A DNA stretch of 60,476 nt from an uncultured Propionibacteriaceae bacterium (GCA_938046585.1 CALIWR010000034.1:1-60476), one strand, 5' to 3'. Shown: positions 51,755 to 60,409, numbered from the stretch's first letter. Numbers and translations: made by a program. The notes: generated by a model from the letters alone, not told the origin.

Positions 51755-52782
51755 GCAGACACCGAGTAAGTGTGGTGATCTTGGCGTACGGCGCTGAGGA
51801 CTGGCTGCATGCCGCGGTCGCGACCACCCTCGCCTCCCGTGGCGTGGACGACCTTGAGCTGATCGTGGTCGACAACGGTTGCACCTGCGACGCGGTGGCC
51901 ACGTTGGCGCCGGACCCGCGGCTGCGGGTGCTTACCCCGTCTCAGAACACCGGCTTCGCGGGCGGGATTAACCTCGGCTTCACCGCGGCCCGGGGCGACA
52001 TTCTGGTGATGCTGAACTCCGACGCTGAGGTCCAGCCGGACACCATGGCCCGGCTAGTCACGGCGATCGACGAGGGCGCTGACCTGGCCGGCGCGGTGAT
52101 CCTGCTAGCCGGGACCGAGGAACGGGTCAACAGCGCCGGCAACCCATTGCATGTGCTCGGGTTGGCCTGGGCCGGGCACCTGGACGAGCCCCGGGCCAGC
52201 CTTGATCTGAGCCAGGAGGCGGCTTGCCTTAGCGGTGCCTGCCTGGCGCTGCGAGCCGATGCCTGGCGCCGGCTCGGCGGGTTCAGTGACGCGTATTTCG
52301 CTTACCACGAGGATGTGGACTTATGTTGGCGGGCCCGGCAGCAGGGGATGCGGTTGGAGCTGGTGCCCGAGGCGGTTGCCTGGCATCACTACGAATTTGG
52401 GCGTAATCCCCGCAAGATGTATCTGATGGAACGCAACCGGCTGATCTTCGTGCTGACTACATATCAACGCTCGACCCTGCTGGTGTTGGCGCTGCCGCTG
52501 CTGGCCTTCGAGGGGGCGCTGATGGTGATGGCTTGGCGGCAGGGCTGGGCCCGGGAGAAGGCCCGCGGTTGGGGCTGGATCCTCACCCACCGTGGATATC
52601 TGGCGCGTCGTCGCCGGCAAGTACAGGTCTGTCGCATACTCCCCGACCGAGCCCTCTATCCGTACCTGACAACGGTTTTTGATGCCCGCCAGGTGCCGCT
52701 GCCGAGGTACGGGCGGCCCTTGCAGAGGGTGCTGGGGGTCTGGTGGCGGCTGGGGACCAGGCTGGTGGGAGGGTCACAGTAA
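51751..52782 (+). CDS. GT2 family glycosyltransferase, rhamnosyltransferase-like
   Basis: A 343-residue enzyme. VSVVILAYGAEDWL, LIVVDNGCTCDAVA, NTGFAGGINLGFTAARGD and the metal motif MLNSDAEVQPD are features of GT2 enzymes that build O-antigen or cell-wall glycans; CLSGACLALRADAW and FAYHEDVDLCWRARQQG are typical of the rhamnosyl/galactofuranosyl branch. A C-terminal hydrophobic segment (LLVLALPLLAFEGALMVM) anchors it. GGAAGGA lies 7 nt before GTG 51751, and the start overlaps the flippase stop. Confidence 0.9.
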   Translation: MSRHRVSVVILAYGAEDWLHAAVATTLASRGVDDLELIVVDNGCTCDAVATLAPDPRLRVLTPSQNTGFAGGINLGFTAARGDILVMLNSDAEVQPDTMARLVTAIDEGADLAGAVILLAGTEERVNSAGNPLHVLGLAWAGHLDEPRASLDLSQEAACLSGACLALRADAWRRLGGFSDAYFAYHEDVDLCWRARQQGMRLELVPEAVAWHHYEFGRNPRKMYLMERNRLIFVLTTYQRSTLLVLALPLLAFEGALMVMAWRQGWAREKARGWGWILTHRGYLARRRRQVQVCRILPDRALYPYLTTVFDARQVPLPRYGRPLQRVLGVWWRLGTRLVGGSQ

Positions 52783-52820
52783 AGCAACGGCCCTTGCGCC
52801 GGCCTGGAACGCATGTGAGA

Positions 52821-52880
52821 CTCTGCGCCAGAGGAGCGGTTCCTCCCTCCACGACGGATCGTCGGGCACGTACCTGCCCG
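52821..52880 (+). promoter_or_regulatory. Structured leader before the MsiK-type gene
   Basis: Between the GT2 stop and the ATPase ribosome site three hairpins can be drawn: CTCTG-CGC-CAGAG (52821-52833), GAGGA-GCGGT-TCCTC (52831-52845) and CGGGCA-CGTACC-TGCCCG (52863-52880). The first two share bases and exclude each other; the third ends just before GGAAAGGAAGG. An msiK RNA motif is known before such genes in actinobacteria; I cannot confirm identity by eye. Confidence 0.4.
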
Positions 52881-52900
52881 TGGAAAGGAAGGTCAGTCTG

Positions 52901-53992
52901 ATGGCCACTGTCTCGTTCCGCGAAGCCACTCGGGTTTATCCGGGCGCTGATCGCGCTGCTGTTGACAAATTGGACCTCGAAATCGGCGACGGCGAGTTCA
53001 TGGTGCTGGTCGGCCCGTCTGGCTGCGGCAAGTCCACCTCGCTGCGCATGTTGGCAGGGCTTGAGGAGGTCAACTCGGGCACGATCTTGATTGGTGACCG
53101 CGACGTCACCGATCTGCCGCCGAAAGACCGCGACATTGCGATGGTATTTCAGAACTATGCGCTGTACCCGCATATGACGGTGGCCGACAACATGGGCTTC
53201 GCGCTGAAGATGGCGGGTGTGCCGAAGCAGGAGCGGGCCGATCGGGTGCTGGAGGCGGCCAAGCTGCTGGGCTTGGAGGATTTCCTGAATCGTAAGCCGA
53301 AGGCCCTCTCCGGTGGTCAGCGTCAGCGTGTCGCCATGGGCCGGGCGATCGTACGTCAGCCGCAGGTCTTCCTGATGGACGAGCCGCTGTCTAACCTGGA
53401 CGCGAAGCTGCGGGTCTCGACCCGTACCCAGATCGCCGCCCTGCAGACCCGGCTCGGCGTGACGACCGTGTACGTGACCCACGACCAGGTCGAGGCGATG
53501 ACCATGGGCGACCGGGTCGCGGTGATGAAGGACGGCGTGCTGCAGCAGTGCGACTCGCCGCTGAGGTTGTACGACTCGCCGAAGAACCTCTTCGTGGCTG
53601 GTTTTATCGGCTCCCCCGCGATGAACCTGATGTCGGGTTCGGTCGTCAACGACGGTATCCAGATCGGCGACTACACGGTCCCGGTGGCTCGCGAGGTCCT
53701 GCAGAGGGCCGGCGATGAGACCAGCTTGACCCTGGGGATCCGCCCGGAGGCCTTCCAGCCGGCTGAGGAGGGCATCGGGGTCCATGTGGCAGTCGTCGAG
53801 GAGCTCGGCGCCGACGCCTTCGTGTACGGGACTTTGGAAGGGCTCTCCCCCGACGAGGAATTGCAGGCCCACCAGATCGTGGCCCGGATCTCCTCGCGTC
53901 GCCCGCCGGAGCGGGGGGCGTCGATTCGGCTGAAGGTGGATCCCGAGAACATCCACGTCTTCTCCAACAGCACCCAGGAGCGGATCTCCTGA
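52901..53992 (+). CDS. Multi-sugar ABC importer ATPase, MsiK/UgpC type
   Basis: A 363-residue ABC ATPase of the CUT1 family. Walker A GPSGCGKST (38-46), Q-loop VFQNYALYPHMTV, signature LSGGQRQRVAMGRAI (136-150), Walker B FLMDEPLSNLD and the H-loop YVTHDQVEAMTMGDRV are all present; a C-terminal OB/TOBE regulatory domain follows. MsiK-type proteins energise several sugar importers whose operons lack an ATPase, which fits the absence of permeases here. ATG 52901 follows GGAAAGGAAGG. Downstream lies DUF4032. Confidence 0.95.
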   Translation: MATVSFREATRVYPGADRAAVDKLDLEIGDGEFMVLVGPSGCGKSTSLRMLAGLEEVNSGTILIGDRDVTDLPPKDRDIAMVFQNYALYPHMTVADNMGFALKMAGVPKQERADRVLEAAKLLGLEDFLNRKPKALSGGQRQRVAMGRAIVRQPQVFLMDEPLSNLDAKLRVSTRTQIAALQTRLGVTTVYVTHDQVEAMTMGDRVAVMKDGVLQQCDSPLRLYDSPKNLFVAGFIGSPAMNLMSGSVVNDGIQIGDYTVPVAREVLQRAGDETSLTLGIRPEAFQPAEEGIGVHVAVVEELGADAFVYGTLEGLSPDEELQAHQIVARISSRRPPERGASIRLKVDPENIHVFSNSTQERIS

Positions 53993-54122
53993 GCGAGACC
54001 GGGTCATGCCCTCGTACGACTATCCGGGGGCATGACCGGTTCTGCTCTGATCGCATCAACTTTCCAGCCTTGGTAGGGAAGTTATACTGGGGGCCTGCTG
54101 TTTGACGTCAGAGGCCCCATGC

Positions 54123-54128
54123 CACACT
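54123..54128 (+). promoter_or_regulatory. -10 element of DUF4032 gene (CACACT)
   Basis: CACACT lies exactly 6 nt before the GTG at 54135, so the DUF4032 gene has its own promoter separate from the upstream ATPase gene. Confidence 0.5.
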
Positions 54129-54134
54129 GGCGAT

Positions 54135-55496
54135 GTGCCCCGGTTCGTCTCCGCTAAACCTGATTCCCGCCTCATCCCGCTGCCCTGGGCCACTCCGCTC
54201 GCAGACTGGCCCGACAATCTGTTGGTGGCGCTGCCGCGAGGCATCTCCCGGCATGTGGTGCGGTTCATCCGAGTAGGCGCCAGCGTGTACGCGGCCAAGG
54301 AGGTCGTGGAGCATCTGGCGCTGCATGAGTACCGGCTGCTGCACGACCTGATGCGTCTGGGCACCCCGTCAGTAGAGCCGGTGAGCGTGATCACCCAGCG
54401 CCAGACCGCGGACGGCACCCCGCTGGATTCGATCCTGATTACCCGGCATCTGCGGTTCTCGCTGCCGTACCGTTCGTTGTTCTCGCAGGGTGTGCGTCAG
54501 GACACGGTGAGTCGGCTGCTGGACGCGATGGTGGTGCTGCTTGCCCGGCTGCACCTGATCGGTTTCTTGTGGGGCGATGTCTCGCTGTCCAACACCTTGT
54601 TCCGCCGTGACGCCGGCCAGTTCGCCGCGTACCTGGTGGACGCCGAGACCGGTGAACTGCACGAGGCCCTCACCGATGGGCAACGTGAGCACGACATCAT
54701 GGTGGCCCGGACTAACCTTTTCGGTGACTTCTGTGACTTGCAGGCTGGCGGGATGCTCGAGGAGAACCTAGACCCGCTGCAGCTGGTCGACATGGTCGAG
54801 GTCCGCTACCGCGAGCTGTGGTCGGAGCTGACCGGGGTGGAGGAATTCCCCGGTTCTGAGCTGGACCGGATCGAGAGCCGGGTCCGCCGGCTCAACGCGC
54901 TTGGTTTCGACGTCGCCGAGCTCGACATCCAAACCAGCCCCGACGCCTCGGTGATCAAGATCCAGCCCAAGGTGGTCGACGCCGGTCACCATTCCCGGCG
55001 GCTGCTGCGGCTGACCGGGCTGGACACCGAGGAGAACCAGGCCCAGCGCCTGCTCAACGACTTGGACGCATACCGGGCCACCAGCGGCCAGTCCCACATC
55101 GACGAGGCGATCGTGGCCCACGAGTGGCTGACGGACATCTTCGAGCCGGTGCTCGAGACCGTGCCCCACGAGCTGCGGGCCAAGCGGGACTCGGCGCAGA
55201 TCTACCACGAGGTGCTCGACTACCGCTGGTATCAGTCGCAGCGCGAGAACCGTAATGTCCCGCTCACCGAGGCCACCTGCGGCTACGTCAACGACGTGCT
55301 GCGGGCGTTGCCGGATGAGGCGATCTCTTCCGAGGCCTTGGCGATGGTCGACCAGCACCGCGCAGACGAGGCCCCGAGCTTGGAAGACGACGAGACCGTC
55401 CCGGTCAACCCGTGGGAGGAGTCAGCCGAGCAGACTCCAGCCCATACCGGCTACCTCGACATCGCCGCCTTGCGGGCCCGGGCCGCCAAGCGTTGA
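54135..55496 (+). CDS. DUF4032 protein with kinase-like N-terminal domain
   Basis: A 453-residue protein. The first 200 residues resemble a RIO/LPS-kinase fold: VYAAKEV offers a nucleotide-binding Lys55, WGDVSLSN (146-153) reads like a catalytic loop with Asp148 and Asn153, and YLVDAETG supplies the metal-binding Asp169. The middle and C-terminal DUF4032 part contains SPDASVIKIQPKVVDAGHHS and IAVHEWLTD-like helices. It is likely a phosphotransferase of unknown substrate. The GTG start is fixed by the CACACT element 6 nt upstream. Nearness to the MsiK-type ATPase suggests, but does not prove, a link to sugar import. Confidence 0.85.
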   Translation: MPRFVSAKPDSRLIPLPWATPLADWPDNLLVALPRGISRHVVRFIRVGASVYAAKEVVEHLALHEYRLLHDLMRLGTPSVEPVSVITQRQTADGTPLDSILITRHLRFSLPYRSLFSQGVRQDTVSRLLDAMVVLLARLHLIGFLWGDVSLSNTLFRRDAGQFAAYLVDAETGELHEALTDGQREHDIMVARTNLFGDFCDLQAGGMLEENLDPLQLVDMVEVRYRELWSELTGVEEFPGSELDRIESRVRRLNALGFDVAELDIQTSPDASVIKIQPKVVDAGHHSRRLLRLTGLDTEENQAQRLLNDLDAYRATSGQSHIDEAIVAHEWLTDIFEPVLETVPHELRAKRDSAQIYHEVLDYRWYQSQRENRNVPLTEATCGYVNDVLRALPDEAISSEALAMVDQHRADEAPSLEDDETVPVNPWEESAEQTPAHTGYLDIAALRARAAKR

Positions 55497-55550
55497 TCCC
55501 TGGCTGAACCGCGCCGACCTTCGAGACTCAGCAGCCGTAGACTTCACCAG

Positions 55551-56951
55551 GTGACGCTGCGCCTGTACGACTCGATGACCCACGAGGTACGGCCTTTCGA
55601 GCCGCTCGAACCGCCGAGGGTGACGATCTACCACTGCGGCCTGACTGTCCAGTCGGCGCCGCACCTGGGCCATATCCGCAAGGAGGTGGTCTTTGATGTG
55701 CTGCGCCGCTGGCTGACAGTCAGCGGCTACCAGGTGAGTGTGGTCGCCAACGTCACCGACATCGACGACAAGATCCTCGCCAAGTCTGCTGAGGCCCAGG
55801 TGCCGTGGTTCGCGCATGCCTACCGTTTCGAGCGTGAGCTCCACGACGCGTACGCGGCGCTGGGCTGCCTCAACCCGACGTACGAGCCGCGGGCCACCGG
55901 GCATATCCCGGAGATGCTGGAGCTGGTGGCGGCCCTGATCGACAACGGGCACGCCTATGTCGCCGAGGACGGCTCGGGCGATGTCTACTTCGATGTCCGG
56001 TCGTGGCCGTCGTACGGGGAATTGTCGCACCAGCGGGTCGACGACATGGCCCCAGCTGAGGACGCCGACCCGCGCGGCAAGCGTGATCCCCGCGATTTCG
56101 CTCTCTGGAAGGGGCACAAGCAGGGTGAGCCGGTGACCGCTTCCTGGCCGTCTCCGTACGGGCGGGGCCGGCCTGGCTGGCACCTTGAGTGCACGGCGAT
56201 GGCCACCAAGTATTTGGGTGACACTTTCGACATCCACGGCGGCGGGTTGGATTTGCGGTTCCCGCACCACGAGAACGAGTTGGCCCAGGCTCGGGCTGCG
56301 GGCCGCCCGTTCGCGCGGTACTGGATGCACAATGCCTGGGTCACTGCGGCCGGGGAGAAGATGTCGAAGTCGCTGTCGAACGGGGCCTTGGTGAGTGAGG
56401 TCACCAAGGCTTACCCGCCGCGGGCGGTGCGTTATTACTTGGTTGCCCCGCATTACCGTTCGGCGGTCGAGTACAGCGCCGATTCGTTGGCGGAGGCGAC
56501 TGCCTCGCTGGCCCGGCTGGATTCTTTCGTGGACCGGGCTACCGAGCTGGTGGGCCGTGTCGACAGTGACTGGTCGGCGTTGCCGGCTGCTTTTGCTGCG
56601 GCTCTCGACGATGATCTCGCCACTCCGGCGGCTATGGCCCAGGTGTACGAGGCGGTACGGGAAGGTAACCAGGCCTTGGCGAATGGTGACCGGGCTGGCG
56701 CCGGGGAGCGGCTGGTGGCGGTGCAGAGCATGTTGGATGTGATGGGTTTGCGCAGCGACGACCCGGCTTGGGCTGGTGGCGAGACTCGGCTGCGGCCGGT
56801 GTTGGATGGGGTGATCACCGAGCTGTTGGCGCAGCGGCAGGCCGCCCGGCAGCGTCGGGACTATGCCGCAGCGGACGCGATCCGGGCTAGCCTGACCGGG
56901 CTCGGGGTGGTGGTCGAGGATACCCCGACCGGGCCGCGTTGGAGCCTGTAA
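55551..56951 (+). CDS. cysS: Cysteinyl-tRNA synthetase
   Basis: A 466-residue class I synthetase charging tRNA-Cys. Zinc ligand Cys29 lies in TIYHCGLTVQSAPHLGH, which also holds the HIGH-type motif; GGLDLRFPHHENELAQ gives further zinc ligands, and EKMSKSLSN is the KMSKS loop. The C-terminal DALR domain and anticodon-binding helices are complete. It is CysS, not the mycothiol ligase MshC, because the full DALR and anticodon regions are present. GTG 55551 lies 7 nt after TAGACT. Its stop overlaps the rlmB start. Confidence 0.95.
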   Translation: MTLRLYDSMTHEVRPFEPLEPPRVTIYHCGLTVQSAPHLGHIRKEVVFDVLRRWLTVSGYQVSVVANVTDIDDKILAKSAEAQVPWFAHAYRFERELHDAYAALGCLNPTYEPRATGHIPEMLELVAALIDNGHAYVAEDGSGDVYFDVRSWPSYGELSHQRVDDMAPAEDADPRGKRDPRDFALWKGHKQGEPVTASWPSPYGRGRPGWHLECTAMATKYLGDTFDIHGGGLDLRFPHHENELAQARAAGRPFARYWMHNAWVTAAGEKMSKSLSNGALVSEVTKAYPPRAVRYYLVAPHYRSAVEYSADSLAEATASLARLDSFVDRATELVGRVDSDWSALPAAFAAALDDDLATPAAMAQVYEAVREGNQALANGDRAGAGERLVAVQSMLDVMGLRSDDPAWAGGETRLRPVLDGVITELLAQRQAARQRRDYAAADAIRASLTGLGVVVEDTPTGPRWSL

Positions 56952-57916
56952 TGCCCGGTAACTCGTCGCGGCAGGGGGCGGTCCGCCGTTCCGGGAAGGG
57001 GATCGGCGCGAAGGGCCGCACTGCCGGCTCGGGCGGCCGGGTCCGCCGCGGTTTGGAAGGCAAGGGGCCAACCCCGAAGGCCGAGGACCGGGTGTATCAC
57101 AAGGCCTACCAGGCCAAGCAGGCCGCCCAGCGGCGTCAGGCTCAGCGACCGGTACGCTCGGGCCGCCGGACTGGGAGTCCGGGCGCCGGGCCGGAGTGGG
57201 TGGCCGGCCGGAATCCGGTGTTGGAGGCGTTGCAGGCCGGGTTGCCGGTGAAGGCCGGGTATCTGGCTGAGGGCGCCGAGCGTGATGATCGGCTGCGTGA
57301 GATCCTGGTCTTCGCCGCTGAGCATGGGTTGGCGCTGCTTCAGGTGCCCCGCGCCGAGCTGGACCGGCTTACCGGCGGCGCCGTCCACCAGGGGGTGGCT
57401 TTGCAGTTGCCGGCCTACGACTATGCCCACCCGGAGGATCTGCTGGCGGCGGCGTTGGACGCGGACCGGGGTTTGCTGGTGGCGTTGGACCGGGTGACTG
57501 ATCCGCGTAATCTGGGCGCGGTGGTCCGTTCGGCGGCTGCTTTCGGCGCCCAGGGGGTGGTGATCCCGCAGCGCCGTTCGGCTCAGATGACCGCCGCTGC
57601 TTGGAAGACTTCTGCCGGCGCCGCAGCCCGGATTCGGGTGGCCCGGGCTACTAACCTGACCCGGGTGCTGACTCAGGCCCAGGCGGCCGGGTTCACCGTA
57701 ATCGGTTTAGCAGGCGGGGCTGACGTTGACATCGAGCAGGTGGCTGTGGCCGGTCCCCTGCTGCTGGTGGTCGGCAGTGAGGGCGCTGGCTTGTCGCGGC
57801 TGGTTCGTGATACCTGCGACCAGGTGGTCTCGATTCCGATCGCTAGCCAGGTGGAGTCGTTGAATGCCGGGGTGGCGGCCGGGATCGCGCTGTATGAGAT
57901 CAGCCGCCGCCGATGA
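56951..57916 (+). CDS. rlmB: 23S rRNA (guanosine-2'-O)-methyltransferase RlmB
   Basis: A 321-residue SpoU/TrmH enzyme that methylates G2251 in the 23S rRNA P-loop region. After a basic, disordered 80-residue tail (typical of actinobacterial RlmB), a small substrate-binding domain begins at WVAGRNPVLEALQ. The knotted SAM domain has motif 1 DRVTDPRNLGAVVRS, motif 2 LLVVGSEGAGLSRLV and motif 3 SLNAGVAAGIALYE. ATG 56951 overlaps the cysS stop (TAATG). CysS-RlmB pairing is common in bacteria. Confidence 0.95.
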   Translation: MPGNSSRQGAVRRSGKGIGAKGRTAGSGGRVRRGLEGKGPTPKAEDRVYHKAYQAKQAAQRRQAQRPVRSGRRTGSPGAGPEWVAGRNPVLEALQAGLPVKAGYLAEGAERDDRLREILVFAAEHGLALLQVPRAELDRLTGGAVHQGVALQLPAYDYAHPEDLLAAALDADRGLLVALDRVTDPRNLGAVVRSAAAFGAQGVVIPQRRSAQMTAAAWKTSAGAAARIRVARATNLTRVLTQAQAAGFTVIGLAGGADVDIEQVAVAGPLLLVVGSEGAGLSRLVRDTCDQVVSIPIASQVESLNAGVAAGIALYEISRRR

Positions 57917-58476
57917 GCAGGAATTGGCGTAAGAAGGCTGCGGAGGATCGTTCGGCCGGCATTTTCGGTGCCAGTATCGGGGTTGCCGGGTTGGGGGTTG
58001 CCGGGCTGGTCGCGTACCAGGGGGCGTGGTATCTGGCTTCGGTTGTCGCGATCGTGGCGCTGCTGCTCGGCTGGCTTGGGTTGTCGATGTGGAAACCTGG
58101 GCAGCGTCTCAGCCGGACCGCAGTGTTGGAGGATCACGTTAGTGAACGTTCCCAGGGTGTTTTCCTGGTGGCGGCGCCGCTGGTCTCGCTGCTGTTGACG
58201 GTCTTGTCCGGGCTTGCCTTGCTCCGGGGCGAGAACCCGTCGGTGGCGCTGGTGGCGACCGGCGTTTTCGGCCTGGTGACCGGGGTCATCGTGGTGGATG
58301 TGGTGCGGTCGTTGCTGCGTCCGGCCCGCCGCTGGTCGCAGCCGGATACCGCCGAATTGGCGGCGGCCAGCCCCGTAACGCCGGTGGGCCGGCTCGACGA
58401 TGACGATGCGCCATCGCAGTGGCAGCATCCGCGCTGGCAGCGTCCCCGGTGGCGTCAGCCCGGGTCGAAGCCCTGA
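57913..58476 (+). CDS. Hypothetical membrane protein
   Basis: A 187-residue protein with four membrane helices: GIFGASIGVAGLGVAGLVAY, WYLASVVAIVALLLGWLGL, GVFLVAAPLVSLLLTVLSGL and VALVATGVFGLVTGVIVVDV. A basic C terminus ends in Trp/Arg/Gln repeats (QHPRWQRPRWRQPG). Function unknown. The ATG overlaps the rlmB stop (ATGA), so it is the last gene of the cysS-rlmB operon and converges with tadC. Confidence 0.75.
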   Translation: MSRNWRKKAAEDRSAGIFGASIGVAGLGVAGLVAYQGAWYLASVVAIVALLLGWLGLSMWKPGQRLSRTAVLEDHVSERSQGVFLVAAPLVSLLLTVLSGLALLRGENPSVALVATGVFGLVTGVIVVDVVRSLLRPARRWSQPDTAELAAASPVTPVGRLDDDDAPSQWQHPRWQRPRWRQPGSKP

Positions 58477-58545
58477 TCGGCTCGGGCCTCGGCTGCCTGG
58501 CCGGTGGCGGTCGGGCCTGATCTGTGCTGAGCCTTTGGCTGGTTG

Positions 58546-59448
58546 TTATTGGAGGAGGGCGAGGATGGGTGGGGTGAGGTAGATGAGTCCGAGGATGAGG
58601 GCTGGGATGACCATGTAGATGGTCATGTGTTCGGTTTGTTCGTGGGCTTTGATGCGTTGGCGGGTGAGGTGGGCGTTGCGGAGTTCTTTGGCGCGGGCGC
58701 GGAGGGTGGTGGCGAGGGAGGCTCCGTGTTCGTCGAGGCTGATGATGTCGATGATGTCGCGTAGGGCGGGTAGTTCGAGTTGGTCGGCTAGTCGGCGTAG
58801 GTCGTTGTAGGGGGTGTGTTGTTCGAGGCGGGCTTGTTCGACGGTGATGTAGATCTGGCGGAAGGGGGTGATGTCGGAGATGCTGGCTGCGGCGGCGAGG
58901 GATTGGGGGGCGGATTGGTTGGCTAGTCGTTCGAGGATGACGAGGTCGAGGAAGGTGAGGAGGGCTTCGTTGGCGTCGTCGAGGGCGTTGTCGGCTTTGA
59001 TCCGCAGGGTGTGGTCAGGCCAGAGGAATCCGGCTACGCAGAGCAGGGCTGCTAGGGCGATAGGGAAGATCGGGCTGGTTCCGAACAGGGTGGTGCTGAG
59101 GCCGCCGAGTAGGGTGGGTAGGGCTGCGCCGGCGAGGGCTAGCATGGTTTTGTGGGTGATGTGGTCGATTGGGTTGATGTCGCATCGGTCGAGGAGTTTG
59201 TGGGTGTGGTCGCTTAGGGGTAGCCGGAGTCGTTGGTAGATGGCGAGGGCGAGTCGTTGAGGCCTGGTTGGTGGTGGTGGCGGGTTTTCTTTGGTGGCGG
59301 GTTGTGGGTTGTCGTTTTGTGCTAGCCAGTTCAAGGCGTCGTCGAGTCGTACGTGGCGGGGTATGCTGGCGGTGATTGCTAGGTAGCTGCCGCCTACGAT
59401 TCCGGCTCCGGATAGGAAGCAGATAACGGCGGCGGGGATCATGGTCAT
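58546..59448 (-). CDS. tadC: Type II secretion F domain protein, TadC
   Basis: A 300-residue inner-membrane protein of the T2SSF family with helices near the N terminus, in the middle (MLALAGAALPTLLGG, FPIALAALLCVAGFLW) and at the C terminus (MVIPALILGLIYLTPPILAL). The cytoplasmic part holds ALLTFLDLVILERLANQ and ISLDEHGASLATTLRARAKE. TadC pairs with TadB as the platform of a Flp/tad pilus assembly machine. Codon choice is unlike the rest of the window (CAA, CTA, CCA, CGA favoured). The start overlaps the tadB stop; GAGGAG lies upstream. Confidence 0.88.
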   Translation of the reverse strand: MTMIPAAVICFLSGAGIVGGSYLAITASIPRHVRLDDALNWLAQNDNPQPATKENPPPPPTRPQRLALAIYQRLRLPLSDHTHKLLDRCDINPIDHITHKTMLALAGAALPTLLGGLSTTLFGTSPIFPIALAALLCVAGFLWPDHTLRIKADNALDDANEALLTFLDLVILERLANQSAPQSLAAAASISDITPFRQIYITVEQARLEQHTPYNDLRRLADQLELPALRDIIDIISLDEHGASLATTLRARAKELRNAHLTRQRIKAHEQTEHMTIYMVIPALILGLIYLTPPILALLQ

Positions 59449-60362
59449 CGGGATACTCCTCGGGTGTGGGGGGGTGTGTGTTTCGTGGTCCGGCGGATGA
59501 TGCGTGGGCGGTGACGGGCCGCGACAACCCGCCGCATCAGTAGCAGTGACCCGACATACAACCCGATCAGGACTACCAGGATCAGCTGCCCTAACGGCGT
59601 CGAATACGGAGCAAAGAAGGACCGGCCCACGATCAGCGACACTCCCAGCACGACAGCAGTAATCGCCGTAACCTGACGGACCACGATCCTCGGCTTAGCC
59701 CGTTCAGTCTCTTCTTCCCGCATCACACGTAGCCGATCCTGCAACGAATCAGCCAACGCTTTCAACGTCGCTGTAGCCCCAGTAGCACCACGCCGGGCAG
59801 CCAAGATCAAAGCCGCAGCCACCGAATCCACCTCCGGAGTCGCCATCTCATCAGCAAAAGCCCGCACCGCCTCATGCAGCGGCATCCGAGCATCCATCCG
59901 TAAAACCATCAGCTGGATCTGATCTCGAAGCTCCGGCGGAGTCCGAGACACGGAGATCCGGACCGCGTCCCCAATCGAACACCCGATCGGAAGCGACGTC
60001 GCTAAACCCCGCACCCACCGCTCCAACGCATGAAGCCGATCCAACTCAGCCGTAGCCGGCCCGCTCAACACAACCGGCAGACCCAACACCGCCAACGGAC
60101 CCAACACCAGCATCAACGGCCACTGCGTCACCGCTAACCCAGCCACCCCAGCCACCACCGCACCAACCAGACGCTTCCGCCCAAACCGGCCAACCAGAAC
60201 CCGCCCCCAACCCCTCACCCTGGCCACCAACCCCGGCCCCGACTCGGATCCGGATCCGGGTGGGGTTGGGGTTCGACGCAGGCCCAGGACGGTGAGGTAG
60301 AGGCCTAGGACACACGGGCCGGCCAGTAGCGTCTTGAGGGTGATGATCATCTCGTTGCTCAT
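59445..60362 (-). CDS. tadB: Type II secretion F domain protein, TadB
   Basis: A 305-residue platform protein. N-terminal helices (TLLAGPCVLGLYLTVLGL, LMLVLGPLAVLGLPVVL) are followed by the F-domain helix bundle with LRDQIQLMVLRMDARMPLHEA and ALILAARRGATGATATLKALA. C-terminal helices (AITAVVLGVSLIVG, LILVVLIGLYVGSLLLM) end the protein. With TadC it forms the membrane platform driven by the CpaF ATPase. Strand composition flips abruptly within the gene near 60240. The ATG overlaps the stop of a 16-codon frame that links it to cpaF. Confidence 0.88.
   Translation of the reverse strand: MSNEMIITLKTLLAGPCVLGLYLTVLGLRRTPTPPGSGSESGPGLVARVRGWGRVLVGRFGRKRLVGAVVAGVAGLAVTQWPLMLVLGPLAVLGLPVVLSGPATAELDRLHALERWVRGLATSLPIGCSIGDAVRISVSRTPPELRDQIQLMVLRMDARMPLHEAVRAFADEMATPEVDSVAAALILAARRGATGATATLKALADSLQDRLRVMREEETERAKPRIVVRQVTAITAVVLGVSLIVGRSFFAPYSTPLGQLILVVLIGLYVGSLLLMRRVVAARHRPRIIRRTTKHTPPHTRGVSR
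60205..60271. repeat. 10-bp inverted repeat inside tadB
   Basis: CCCCAACCCC (60205-60214) and GGGGTTGGGG (60262-60271) are perfect inverted copies 47 bp apart. They straddle the point (about 60240) where the plus strand changes from A/C-rich to G/T-rich. The segment codes for the Gly/Ser/Pro linker after the first TadB helix. Confidence 0.6.
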
Positions 60363-60409
60363 GGCATGTTCTGGGTCTGGGTTGGTGTCGTGGTAGTGAG
60401 GGGTGTCAT
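60359..60409 (-). CDS. 16-codon bridging reading frame between cpaF and tadB
   Basis: The frame encodes MTPLTTTTPTQTQNMP and then TGA. Its ATG shares bases with the cpaF stop (ATGA at 60409-60406) and its TGA shares bases with the tadB ATG (ATGA at 60362-60359). This would let ribosomes pass from cpaF to tadB by two successive termination-reinitiation steps. No ribosome site is seen for tadB itself. It may be functional as a coupling device or be accidental. Confidence 0.3.
   Translation of the reverse strand: MTPLTTTTPTQTQNMP

Noticed and set aside
52583..54007. 474-codon minus-strand frame opposite the MsiK-type ATPase
   Set aside because: His/Arg/Gln-rich shadow of a strongly conserved ABC gene.
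55551..56951. Mycothiol ligase MshC instead of CysS
   Set aside because: Full length with a DALR domain and anticodon-binding end, and paired with rlmB; MshC is shorter and lacks these.
55422..57071. 549-codon minus-strand frame opposite cysS and rlmB
   Set aside because: Low-complexity Arg/Pro/Gly translation with no domain; cysS and rlmB on the other strand are full length and certain.
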